A DNA stretch of 64,000 nucleotides from Thermothelomyces thermophilus ATCC 42464 (Eukaryota > Ascomycota > Sordariomycetes > Sordariales > Chaetomiaceae). Position 1 is the first letter of the stretch. The number at the start of each line of letters is the position of its first letter. A model generated the notes under the pieces. The model searched no databases. It worked only from the letters and a program-made list of their open reading frames with translations, and was not told the DNA's origin. A program made the translations under genes and the position numbers. Location: contig NC_016473.1 in assembly GCF_000226095.1 (NCBI RefSeq), forward strand, positions 5,146,001-5,210,000, written 5' to 3'. Positions 10,444-20,565 of this stretch are shown piece by piece.

Positions 10444-11025
10444 GAACCGAGAAAGTCCGACAACCCTCAGCTACGAGACGAGTATCGTACTTACAAAAAT
10501 CTCTCCAGCTGCGGTAAGACTCAACGCAGCCTTTACAGAAAACCGTTCGCTAACAACAGCTAATAGATGGTGTTCCAAACATTTATTTTTCGGCCGCTTA
10601 CGCCTTCATAACATTCTTGTCATGGACCTTCTTGGGCCTTCTCTAGAAAGCCTCTTCAGAGAGTGCGGGCGGAGGTTTACACTCAAGACAGTGGCCATGT
10701 TAGCCAAGCGTATGGTATGTATATATACTAGTCCCAGATTACTTGATACTAATATGCTTCCTAGCTATATGTCGTCGAACTTGTTCATGCGAGAGGCTTT
10801 ATACACCGAGATATCAAGCCTGACAATTTCTTACTGGGGAGACCGGGAACGCCGGCTGCCAACAAGATACACCTTATCGATTTTGGCATGGCCAAACAAT
10901 ACCGGGATCCGAAGACTGGGCAACACATTCCCTACTGCGAGAAGAAGTCGCTCGTGGGTACTGCGAGATACATGAGCATCAACACACACCTTGGGCGGGA
11001 GCCATCGCGGCGAGACGACCTAGAG
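10444..11025 (+). pseudogene. Truncated casein kinase 1 gene
   Basis: Exon-like blocks 10444-10513, 10567-10714 and 10765-11025, each with good splice sites, encode kinase subdomains III to VIII of a CK1/YCK-type protein kinase: [43 protein letters not shown], the catalytic loop [13 protein letters not shown], the magnesium motif [13 protein letters not shown] and [22 protein letters not shown]1 proteins continue from SRRDDLE into LGHVFMYFLRG and the helical C-lobe; here the match stops dead at 11025. The glycine-rich ATP loop and catalytic-lysine exon are also absent, since upstream is the tandem repeat. Between GVPNIYF and FGRLRLHN the frame shifts by one base at a run of five T. Both ends lost plus a frameshift indicate a non-functional fragment of a host-type gene, unless the shift is an assembly error. 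Confidence 0.85.
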
Positions 11026-11913
11026 GGAGGGACCAACGTTGAAAAGGGCCCCGGGGATTGCGAATCGGGTTGAGATCCGGCGAGGCGGCGCGGAGTCGTG
11101 GGGTGGCTGTAATGCGGCGTCGGTCGGCCAGCCCGGTGAGGTTGTAATCAGTGGGGTATTGCGGAGAGTCAGAGCTGTTTGAAGCTCCTCACCTTCCCCA
11201 GGGTGGTGCCGGCTCCACACTTCTGGTGATGTGCAGATGACGATGCCAAATGTATGCTCTCCGGCCCGTGGATGTCTGCGCCCACGTCGGGCGTCATGAG
11301 AACACGGGCCCCGAAAGCCTCAGAAGCTCAGCGGGTCAAAACACATGGAACGAACATGTCGCTACAGGTCTGGACGGGATGCCTCAAGAATGGAATAGCT
11401 ACTTCTCATTGACTTGTTTCTATGACGAACTTGCACCGAGCAGTGTCTGACTCATGCCCTCGGCAATGGCTGCCCGCACTTGTTAACTCGATGAAGTGCC
11501 CGTGAAGTGGGAGCGTCTTCGGCTCGGCCATCGTGTTATATTTGCTGTGTTTGAACAGGGCCAGCCCTGACGATATTTCTCCTCCTCCTCCTCCTCCTCC
11601 TCCTCCTCCGCGAAACTTAAGTTACAGTCTCCGGGGGCAGGCCGGCGCACTAACGTCGACTACAAGCGTGGCAGTCGATTCGTCTCCAACGAACGCTTTA
11701 GACAGTTGGTTAATAGGTCTTCCGGCGCTTTGACGTGCATTCAGACCCAAACTTCTGGAGCAAACGGTCGGTGAACCTTGCTGAGCTACCTGGTCAGAAC
11801 TGTTGCAACTTTATCCCCTAAGGCAGAGCTAGGCTTGATTACTGAGACTAGGCGAGCTACGTGTGAGTGTTGAATGCTCGCGGCGGCTATGATAAGGCAA
11901 CGGAAGTTGTCGT

Positions 11914-11986
11914 ATGGCCTTATAATAGCCTACCATTCTGGCGTAGGTTCTCTAACGGGAGCCGATTCTCCGTTTTGGTTCCGTCA
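11914..11986 (+). repeat. Dispersed repeat A, copy 1
   Basis: Shares with three other loci the core CTAACGGGAGCC-GATTCTCCGTTTTGGTTCCG (position 4 of the second half varies). The left flank ATGGCCTTATAATAGCCTACCATTC matches copy 4. The core is an imperfect palindrome around AACGG...CCGTT. Confidence 0.85.
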
Positions 11987-12321
11987 GAAGTGAACCGAGC
12001 GACTTCCGTCGAATGCCAGCCGACCAAGTGTTTCATTTGCTGTTGCCTTCCCAAAAGCATAACAACACGCCCTTATATAGGTAACCAGTCACTGCCGTGA
12101 CATAACCTACGACGAGTATAAAGCTTTCCGAATCCATGCCAGACATTCAATGGGCTAATTAATTATGCCTTAAGAAAGGGGAAGAAGAGCCCAATGGATA
12201 CCTCCGTGACCCGTCCGATCCCTTATTGATTGATTACTCCTTGATTTGGCCACCGCAGAAGCGCTAGCACGTCCAGGCTGTGCGATTGGAGCTCGATGAA
12301 CCTGCCCAAGTGATACAGTTC

Positions 12322-12519
12322 GTTTGTCTGCGGACGCGTTTGTCAGGATAAGCCCTGTGGATCTGGCAAACGGGCTGGCAAACGGAGGGTTCTTTGTTCC
12401 TATCCTCTACTTATACAGAGCCACAGGGCCAGCCAACGTAGGAAGGAGACATTGCTCTTTTGAACATTTTACAACTTACCAACTTTCTTCCATCAATTGG
12501 AACCACTATCTTCTATCAC
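12322..12519 (+). repeat. Dispersed repeat B, copy 1
   Basis: About 200 bp shared with 38868-39079 (+) and 49385-49602 (-), including AAGCCCTGTGGATCTGGCAA, TATCCTCTACTTATACAGAG and CTTCTATCA. Possibly a solo LTR or other retroelement end. No coding part is attached. Confidence 0.8.
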
Positions 12520-13199
12520 CAAGGGACATTTGCTTGCGGGAGGGACCTTAACGAACAGCGCAGCCAACGCGTATTATACGCCACGCCATATTATTGTCAA
12601 CCCGTCCGTGCTAGTCCCAGCAAACAGCCGCACAGCTCAACGTCGAAGTCCACTTACGGTCATACGCACGAAACCCTCCCACCGTTTCCATCTTACCCTT
12701 TTGGCTCCCTCTTACTTCGTCGACCCGTGTAGAGGGAACGGGTCAGTGTCCTTTGTCCTCCATTTCGGTGCGGTTGATGGTACGATCGTTGATTTCCGCA
12801 TCCATCCATCCATCCATCCACAGCATGGGATGGAGATTGGTGTGAGCGGTAAATAACTAATTGCCTTTGTTGGCCAATCCTTTGGAGCTGTTAATTACGC
12901 ATTATGTATGTACATACGTACCTATCTATATAATACAGTACAAACCTACATACCTTAGTCTAACATCTAATAACATCTCCATCTAATATCAACTCCGGAA
13001 TTCTCTAACTGATCCATATCCCTCGATCAAGCAGTACAGGGAGAGCCAAGGAAAACCGAGAACATAAAAGGAATCAAACAGAAGAAGAAATCTAAACCCA
13101 ACCTTGATACACCGCCATAACTCCCGCTAGCAAATACCGGAGAATAATTAAGGGGTGGGTACAGATCGACGAATGCCGATTTCTCGGTCATAGAGAAGC

Positions 13200-15448
13200 T
13201 TACATGCCATTCTCCGTCTCGCCGCCATCGATTTCGATGTAGAACTCCCTCAGCACCTCCTCTCCGATCTGGATCGCCTCCCTCCTGCTCGTCCTGCTGC
13301 AGACCAGCAGGTGGGCGACGTACGTCCTCGCGCCGTCCGTGTACAGGCCGACGCGCTCCCCGGGGACGCAGTAGTCGACGGCGACGACGATCCTGTCCCT
13401 GAGGTCCGGCCGCCGCTTCTTGAGCTCCTCGCAGGGGGACAGGCCCGACGGCCACCGGACCACGCCCGCCCTGGGCGCGGGCACGTAGACGAGCCGCGAC
13501 CAGTACTGGGCGCCCCGGGTCCTGCCCTCCTGCGCGTGGTCGAACGGCCGGGCCGCCAGCCGCAGCCGGTCGTGGTCCCCCACGGCGGCGAGCATGTGCG
13601 CCGCGAAGAAGTCCACGCCGTACGTGTGCCCCGACGGCACGCTGACCCGGTACCCGGGCGGGCGCGCATTGATCTCGAGCAGCTTGCAGGCCGCCTTCTC
13701 CGGCTTCTCTTCTCCGTCCTCCTGCCCTCGCTTCTGCTTCTGCTTCTGCTCCTCCTCATCCCCATATTTCCTCGTCTTGGGCACGAGATCGACCACCCCT
13801 TCGCCGGCATCGCCGTAGGCCACGGCCGAGCTCACCATCCTGGCCTCGACGTGGAACACTCCGGTGCGGAACCCGGCCCGGACCAGGACGTCGCGCATGG
13901 TGTCCCTGGCGAGGGCCTGCTCGCGTGCGGGCAGGGCGCTCGGCATGGTCAGCGCCTCGGGGCTGAAGGTGTCGAGCACGCTGGCGTCGCGCCGGTCGGC
14001 CTGGCAGGGCGGCTCGTCGGCGACCTCGCAGAAGAGTACCTCGCCGTCGAGCATGACAAAGTTGACGTCGATCTCCGGACCGTCGAAGAATGGCTCGATG
14101 ACGGCGGCGCTGCCGTGGCGGGCGGTGGCCTTGGCCACGGCCGGGGCGAGGTCGGCCGGGGACGACACCTTGCTGACGCACTCGGACGACCAGCCCTTTG
14201 TCGGCTTCACGATGAGCGGGTACAGCGGGGTGAAGGTGGCCGAGGACAGGAGGGCGTCGAGGTCGTCCACGCTGGAGACGCGGGCGGTGTGGCCGGGCGC
14301 GTCCTGGAGCTGGCGGGAGCGGTGCTTGTCGACCGAGATCTCGAAGGCCGAGACCGGGTTGGCGGGGAGGTTGAGGAGGGCGGCAACGCGGGCGGTGGTG
14401 ACGAAGAAGTTGTCGGAGAGGGTGAAGACGCCGTGGATTGGCAGCGGGTAGCTCGCGATGGCGTCGGCGATGCGGTCGGCGACGCCCGCGTCCTCGGTCA
14501 TATCGACGGCGAGGAAAGCCTCGCGGTGCTGGCGGTTGTCGTCCGTGTCGGGCTGCAGCCAGTGGCCTTCGTCGTCGACGATGACGAGGTCAATCCCCAG
14601 TGCCCTCGCGGCACGGTAGACGTGCCCGCCGGCCGTCAGGTTGGGCCGGCCCCTGATGAGGGCCACCCGCCTGCGGGGGATGGGGCGCGGGGTGAGCCAG
14701 GGAGCGTTGTTGAGGCGGTCCCGCAGCTCGTGCGTTAGCCCAAGAAGATACTCTTGGAGCTGGAGGATGGACACGGAAGCCTCCAGGTCGCCCCATTGGA
14801 TCACGCCCGCTGCCTGCTCAATGAGCTCGGCCAACCCGTCCTCCGAGTTGACCGAGGCCGCTGGTGACGACCTGCGGGCTGTATACTTTTTCAGCGGTTC
14901 TACGCAGTGCTGGATCTTGGAGATGGGGAATGGGAAGTCCTGGAGGCGGAGCTGCAGAAAGTCGGAGCGGGCGACGTAGCCGTCAGTTGCGGGCAGAACA
15001 GCAGTGAATACCGAGACTCCGGCATGGGACCGATTGGACGGGCCAAGGCCTAGGGTCTGAAGGGCCTCGACGAATCGCGAGGGAGGATCCGGGTGTGGGC
15101 GATGGCCGTTGCCGACCCCATTAGCGCGGCTGGCGCAGCCGGGGCCATCATGGAGCGACGAGCTGGTGTATGAGAAACGCAGCGAGCTGGGTAGGAGGAC
15201 GATGTGAGCGACCGAGTACAGGTCGCAGAGAGGGACAAGCTCCCAGAAGAAGGGGCGGGAGAAACTGCTCGGACCTGGTTCAAGATCAGCAACCACACGG
15301 GCAGCAGGACACACACTCGAAACTTACCGTTTGCAGCACTCAAGGGCGAGGGGGGAGTATCGAGAGGCGCCGAGGAGGACTCTGCGTCCGAATCGCCGAG
15401 ACAGAGAGGCCAGCCATGGACCTGACTTGGGAGAACCCCGAGAGCCAT
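13200..15448 (-). CDS. ATP-grasp ligase-like protein (carnosine-synthase-like)
   Basis: Two exons on the minus strand (15448-15328 and 15274-13200) give 731 residues. The intron starts GTAAGT, ends AACCAG, and keeps frame. ATP-grasp features appear in order: RRVALIRGRPNLTAGGHVYR (start of the pre-ATP-grasp fold), FTLSDNFFVTTARVAALLNL, SVDKHRSRQLQ, the nucleotide-site lysine strand YPLIVKPTKGWSS, IEPFFDGPEIDVNFVMLDGE, and the metal-binding strand LLEINARPPG near residue 574. A Lys/Glu/Gln-rich insert precedes that last strand. ATP-grasp enzymes make an amide or ester bond through an acyl-phosphate; this subgroup resembles carnosine synthase and other amino-acid ligases. The substrate cannot be read from sequence. 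The start at 15448 gives MALGVLPSQ; an in-frame ATG at 15619 would add a hydrophobic extension. It is divergent from the nicotianamine synthase gene at 17298. Confidence 0.85.
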
Positions 15449-16283
15449 TTGCGGCAGGCTTCCCTCGAGCTGGCAGAGCAAGGTTTGTGATGTAGAGAAT
15501 AGAGGAAAAAGAAGAACAAGAAGATGAAGAAGCGGAGTAAGCAGAGGAAGAGAAAACGGGAAACAAATGAAGCAGTCCGTGGTCGCGATGGCTGTTGTTA
15601 GCGAGTCCCAACACCCCAACCTGGAATTTGACGAGGTTTAAGATTAGAATCTCGCTGGAGAGAAAGACTCCGGGGGGAGTCGAGCGGCTCTGGGCAGTGA
15701 AAAGAAGGAATTCTGTATGGACGGAATGCAAGTACAGACGAATTAATGCTAATTTACCAGGTACCCGGTTCACAGAGCTAAGGCAGGAGCTTGCTTGTTG
15801 GTGGAAGGTCGAGGAGAGAGCCGATGGCGGCCTGGGAAGCCGATGTTTCGCTTTTTAGAGTACCCGAGGGACCTGAAGGGCCGAGTCATCATCCGGGTTG
15901 TTCACCGCTGGATGGTCATATCGACAGTGAAACGGCCAAGTACCAGGGCGAGGGCGTCTGCGTCATCAAAGAGTTCGTTTTCGGACTTTGGATCGGATGG
16001 CCATAAGCGAGAGAGACAAACAGATTACGGAGCACGAAGTACCGCGGAACAAAAAATGCAGGGGAGTGAGACGAGCGGGAAGGCGCTGCTCCGTACCAAC
16101 TACGTGTACGGAGTACTCCGTATTCCCTGGGGCGGCACGGGAATCGAGAACCTTGATGGCCGCAAACAGATCAGTGAGATGATCTGATAACCAACACCGC
16201 CAAACCACCGGGGCCCGCTTTTGGAGCTTGGCTGTGGCACCTTGCGCCGCTTCCCAATTTCCCGATTTAACAAAGCCCAGCTG

Positions 16284-16368
16284 TGGCCGGGTTTGGGCTC
16301 CCTTATACCTTACCATCCTGACCGTGGTTCCCTAACGGGAGCCGGTTCTCCGTTTTGGTTCCGATAGG
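16284..16368 (+). repeat. Dispersed repeat A, copy 2
   Basis: Begins GGCCGGGTTTGGGC and includes TGACCGTGGTTCCCTAACGG, then GAGCCGGTTCTCCGTTTTGG and TTCCGATA. Same orientation as copy 3, about 350 bp away. Confidence 0.85.
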
Positions 16369-16634
16369 TTATAACTACGCCCTTGGCGCAAACGTCTGCG
16401 CAACCCCAACGTAGTAGAAGGTAACCTGTTCGATTCCAGTTTGGAGCGGTACGCCTTAGAGGTGGCGTTTTTTCTAAATTATACCCTAACCACATCGCAT
16501 CATATCGCATCACATCGCACCGGCGCCTTGGAGGTGGCGTTTGAAATACCCTAACCATAACAAATCGGCCCCCTGCTGGACTAGCGGATCATTCCAGCCT
16601 ACACGCTTGGCCGCCGTGTAGCCTGTCAGGGGGT

Positions 16635-16725
16635 GTGGCCGGGTTTGGGCGCCCTTACGGAGTACAGCCTACTATCCTGACCGTGGTTGCCTAACGGGAG
16701 CCGGTTCTCCGTTTTGGTTCCGATA
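16635..16725 (+). repeat. Dispersed repeat A, copy 3
   Basis: Begins GTGTGGCCGGGTTTGGGC, carries an inserted TACGGAGTA word, then the common CTAACGGGAGCCGGTTCTCC core. Confidence 0.85.
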
Positions 16726-17297
16726 CCAGCCGACCGCAGCAGCAATTCCGTTGCCCTCTGCTCTCTACGAGAACCTTGACGGCCCGAGAGTACCTTGATG
16801 GCCTCTCGCAGCCTGCTGGTGCCCAACGCGCCTCACATCTCACTGCAGCTGTGCACCGCTCCGCACAAGATGCAGCCTGCCCACTCTGATGGGCGCTTTC
16901 GTGCGACGCGAGACGCAGTAGGCGTGGAGGCAGGCGTGGAAGCCCCTCTCCCCCTCACGCCCGACGATGGGGAAATAACTCGTTATACACTGTAAGCCGG
17001 TGCATTTTTGTTTCTGTTGGTTTCGTTTTTAATTTTATTCTCCTTGTTCTTATTTTATTTTTCTGGTTTTGGTGTTCTCATCCTTGTGCTTCTTTTGCCC
17101 AGCCTCCTGTTGTTTCACCGACCCTGAGACGATCCTGAAGTCCGCTCGAGATATCCCGACCTGATCTGGACTGTTGGTCGTCAGCCGCTCTTGAAACCTG
17201 AACTTCACTTCTCTTCCTTCTCACCGTTCGAGCCCGGATCCTCCTCAACTCTACTCTTCCCTATTAGAACCAAAAAGTCCAGGCACTGCATTCCAAG

Positions 17298-18608
17298 ATG
17301 TCGCTCTTAACTTCGTGGCTGCGGCTGGGGAGCCCCAAGATGAAGATGGATCCCTGTCCCTGCGCTTCACACAACTCCCTCGCCATCGTCGAGAAGGCCG
17401 ACATTCTCCGGGACCAGCTGGCAGACTCGACGAGCAAGCAAGCCCAGTGGTTGGTCCAGCGCATCGTCGAGACCCATGCCGAGCTGCTGAGGCTGCCGCA
17501 CCTCCGCCCGGGGAAAGTGATAAATCAACTGCTTGGCAATCTCGTATCGGCCTGCTCCGACATTTACGACCAGGAGGTCGTCGACAAGGTACCCTTCCCC
17601 GGAACCAAACAAAACCAGAACCCTCGCTAATGCTCCCGCCTTCCTACCCTTCCTCCCTCCTCCTAGGTCCTCTCCAACCCTAGCGTGAAGGCCATCCTCC
17701 CCTCCCTACGCCAGATCTGCGCCCAGGCCGAATCCTGCCTTGAGCTACACTGGGCCGAGCACGTCCTCGCTGCCGCCCAGGGCGGCGGCGGGCCCGACGA
17801 GGTCCAGGCCCGCCTCCGGACCTTCCCTTACTACGAAAACTACCAAGAACTGACCCGCCTCGAGCTCTGCGCCATCCTGTCAGCCACCAAGACCGCCCCG
17901 CGCCGCATCGCCTTCATCGGCTCGGGCCCGCTCCCGCTGACCTCGCTCTGCCTGCTTCAGGCTCTCAAGCAGCAACAACGACAACAGGATGCTCTCCTCG
18001 GCCCCGCCCTCCTATCCCCACCGCCCTCTCCGTCACTCGACGGCCCGCAAGACGCGAGGAAGCCAAACAACAGCAAGCAGGGCCCCGTGGTCCTCAATGT
18101 CGACTGCGACTCGGCGGCCATCGCCGCCTCGCTCAGCCTCAGCCTGGCCCTCGGCGAGGCGGGTCGTGGGATGGAATTTATGTGCGCCGAGGCCGAAGCC
18201 GGGCTCCAGCCCGAGCCCGACGCGTCGACCTCCTCCCCTCCTTTGACACCCTCCTCGACGACGACGGCGATGACGACAACGACGACGGCGGCGGCGGCCG
18301 AGGGTGGGAAGCAGCAGCAGCCGCAACAACAGAAAGAGGACCTGGCCGAGTTCGACGTGGTGTACCTGGCGGCGCTGGTGGGCCTGTCGCGGGCCGACAA
18401 GGAGCGCATCGTGCTGGCCGTGGCGGGCCGCATGCGCCCCGGCGCCCTGCTCGTCGCCCGCAGCGCCTGGGGCCTGCGCACCTGCCTGTACCCGGAGGTC
18501 GACCTCGCCGCCACCCCCGCCCTGCGCCGCCGCCTCGAGTGCTGCGTCGTCGTCCACCCCTACGGCCAGGTCGTCAACTCGGTCATTGTCGCCAGGGTCC
18601 GCGGGTAA
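17298..18608 (+). CDS. Nicotianamine synthase
   Basis: Two exons (17298-17588, 17667-18608; GTACCC donor, CTCCTAG acceptor) give 410 residues. Nicotianamine synthase joins three aminocarboxypropyl groups from S-adenosylmethionine to make the metal chelator nicotianamine. Family signatures are intact: IAFIGSGPLPLTSLCLL (SAM site, residues about 178-194), VVLNVDCDSAAIAASLSLSL, GMEFMCAEA, FDVVYLAALVGLSRADKERI, and MRPGALLVARSAWGLRTCLY followed by PEVD. The N-terminal helices (LPHLRPGKVINQLLGNLVSA) also fit. The protein is longer than fungal relatives because of two low-complexity inserts: a Gln/Pro/Ser stretch after LLQALKQ and a Ser/Thr/Ala stretch before EDLAEFDVVYL. The start lies in CAAGATGTCG. 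Likely cytosolic, involved in zinc, iron or copper handling. Divergent from an ATP-grasp gene. Confidence 0.93.
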
Positions 18609-19506
18609 ATCATTATTTAAATTAGGAGAGGGGACGGAAGGAGAGGGATAGAGAGAGTGTGTGTGGTGCGGCTTTTTTTTTTCTGGGAGACTTGTTCCTT
18701 CATGATCAACTGTTGGCCCAAACTAAGGTACGGAGTATTCTATGAGATCTTATCAAAACCGGGTGGGGATTTTGGTGGGTGGGGGTTGCTGGGTGTTGTG
18801 GAGGGTGTTGTGGAGAAAAAAAAGGGGGGGATACTCCGTACAGTTTGCTAGAGTAAAACAAAAGGCAAAGGGGAGAGAAAAAACAACAAAAAGAGAGGGG
18901 TTCATGGTGTGGCATCTTTTGTTGTTCTCATGGCGGCGGTCACATTGCAGCAATTAAATATCTTTATGGCATTCTTCGCGTCTCCGCACTCCCTTTAATA
19001 AACAGCAATCTTCGTGGACTAGGACAGACCAATACAAATCACGGCTCCAAAACGTGAAATACTGCAAGCGAAGAGAGCGGCTGAGTCCGTTGCGGCCAGG
19101 GAATTTGGAACATGAGAAGTTCGAAGACGAGGCCGTGGGTGTAGTAAGCCAATAATTGTATCATCAGGCATATCTTCTGTAGGCCTTTCGACTGGCCATC
19201 AGGGGCACTGCTGACACTAGGTAAGTTGGGGGAAGGGGGGGGAAGTTGCTCGTTCTCAGTTCAGGTTCCATTCCCCGTGCTTGCACAGAGAAATTAGGGA
19301 GTAACCTACGAACTTGGTACCTTAACCCTAACCCCAGAGACCTGAATTGATTTGAACTGATTTTCTTTGGGCTCAAAGAAGCAGTGAGGTTCATCAATTT
19401 CATGCAACTTTAACATGTGTGGCAGACATCAACCATCAACCAATCCAGCACCACGACCTTTCCTAAAGACGTCAAATATCAACTCCATAGTCGCAACCAC
19501 CACAAC
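18609..19506. other. Intergenic spacer
   Basis: No gene. TACGGAGTA (18729) and its complement (18832) lie 100 bp apart in inverted order around a G/T-rich stretch. The last 100 bases are the CA-rich leader of the next gene. Confidence 0.6.
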
Positions 19507-20448
19507 ATGGCAGTCTTGGGCCCGCCGCCGGCTCCCACAGTCGACCCTTCGCAGCCCAACACGCTGCGCTGGGACGACATTGGATTGGTGCTGACCCTCG
19601 ATTTCATCACTGAAGAGGAAGAGGCCGCCATGATCCAGGCGTTTCACGCGCAAGACGTTCCGGGGCGGGACAGCAAGTCGGAGGCCAAGGCTGCAAAGCG
19701 GCGCCGCGTCAGCCGGCACTTTGGCTACCACTTCGACTACACAACTTTCGGCGCCTCCGAGACGCACTTCACCCCGGTGCCCTCCTACATCACTAGCCTG
19801 CTCCCGCGCCTCCCCATTCAAAGCTACCTGCCCGACCAGTTCACCGTCCAGTACTACCCGCCCGGCAGCGGCATCCCGCCCCACGTTGACACCCACTCCA
19901 TGTTCGGCGAGGCCCTATACAGCCTGTCGTTTGGGAGCGCCGTGCCCATGCAATTCCGCATGTCCGGACCCAACGACGCCCGGAAGATGCGGCTGCCCAA
20001 GCGGTCGCTGCAGCCCGATGGCGGTGCCGCGCCGAGCCGCAACCAGCCAGGTGAGGGTGAACGGGACGATGACCACCATCATCGCCACGAGGGAAAGAAG
20101 GGCGGGGAGCAGCAGCAGAAGCAGCAGAAAGATAAGGAAGGAGAGCAGGAGGAGGAGGAGGAGGAGCAGGAGCCTCCCGCGTGGGAGCTCCTGCTGCCTG
20201 CGCGCTCGCTGCTGCTCATGACGGGCCCCTCGCGCTACGGCTACACGCACGCAATCCGGGCCCGCAAGACGGACATCATCGACGGGCGGACGGTGCCGAG
20301 GCGGGATCGGTACTCCCTCACGATGCGCACCGTAAGGAGGGGCAGCGAGGTGGGATGCGACTGCGCGTACCCAGGCGTGTGTGACGCCAGGATCCGGGAG
20401 GAGATGACCCGCCAAGACGAAGCACGAGAGAGACGGAAATACCAGTGA
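19507..20448 (+). CDS. AlkB-like 2-oxoglutarate/Fe(II) dioxygenase (ALKBH8-type)
   Basis: Single exon, 313 residues from MAVLGPPPAP; an upstream in-frame ATG at 19417 is judged leader because the sequence there is unlike coding DNA. The double-stranded beta-helix core carries the iron ligands HVD (126-128) and H248 (YTHAI) and the 2-oxoglutarate arginine pattern RYSLTMR (268-274). FGYHFDYTT and HVDTHSMFGEALYSLSFGS with LLMTGPSRYGYTHAI match ALKBH8-like proteins that act on tRNA or damaged nucleic acid. The C-terminus has a CxC...C cluster (CDCAYPGVCDAR) that may bind zinc. Odd feature: residues about 168-225, inside the catalytic domain, form a His/Lys/Gln/Glu-rich low-complexity insert. Nuclear or cytosolic repair/modification role inferred; substrate unknown. 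Confidence 0.88.
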   Translation: MAVLGPPPAPTVDPSQPNTLRWDDIGLVLTLDFITEEEEAAMIQAFHAQDVPGRDSKSEAKAAKRRRVSRHFGYHFDYTTFGASETHFTPVPSYITSLLPRLPIQSYLPDQFTVQYYPPGSGIPPHVDTHSMFGEALYSLSFGSAVPMQFRMSGPNDARKMRLPKRSLQPDGGAAPSRNQPGEGERDDDHHHRHEGKKGGEQQQKQQKDKEGEQEEEEEEQEPPAWELLLPARSLLLMTGPSRYGYTHAIRARKTDIIDGRTVPRRDRYSLTMRTVRRGSEVGCDCAYPGVCDARIREEMTRQDEARERRKYQ

Positions 20449-20565
20449 CTGAGTGCTTTCTTGATTTTCCAGACGGCAATTTCAACGATACAACGTTGGA
20501 ATGGGGTTGGCACTGATATCCAGAAACTATCAACACCCCTCAAATCAAAGCCATAAATACAGACG

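Larger units (their letters stand above)
11026..13199. other. Accessory spacer with repeats
   Basis: No intact gene. It contains a CTC trinucleotide run (11578-11609), one copy of dispersed repeat A (11914-11986), one of repeat B (12322-12519), a CATC run (12800-12820) and a TA-rich end (12890-13010) that is probably the 3' region of the ATP-grasp gene. Open frames such as 12497-12856 show no family features. Confidence 0.6.
15449..17297. promoter_or_regulatory. Shared spacer of the ATP-grasp / nicotianamine synthase pair
   Basis: A 1.85-kb gap between divergent starts. It carries two direct copies of dispersed repeat A (16284-16368, 16635-16725), a perfect 16-bp palindrome TACGGAGTACTCCGTA (16107-16122), and two ~20-bp similar blocks around GAGGTGGCGTTT (16459 and 16532). 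17000-17280 is pyrimidine-rich as in fungal promoters. No gene is supported. I could not identify a proven GATA or zinc-responsive site. Confidence 0.5.

Noticed and set aside
13311-14738. 475-codon open frame antisense to the ATP-grasp gene
   Set aside because: It is a GC-skew shadow: Arg/Gly/Val-rich, no domain, and fully inside a gene with clear motifs.
16310-16826. Pair of direct repeat A copies as LTRs of one element
   Set aside because: Only about 270 bp lie between them with no coding or primer-site signal, and single copies occur elsewhere, so a tandem or independent insertion is simpler.
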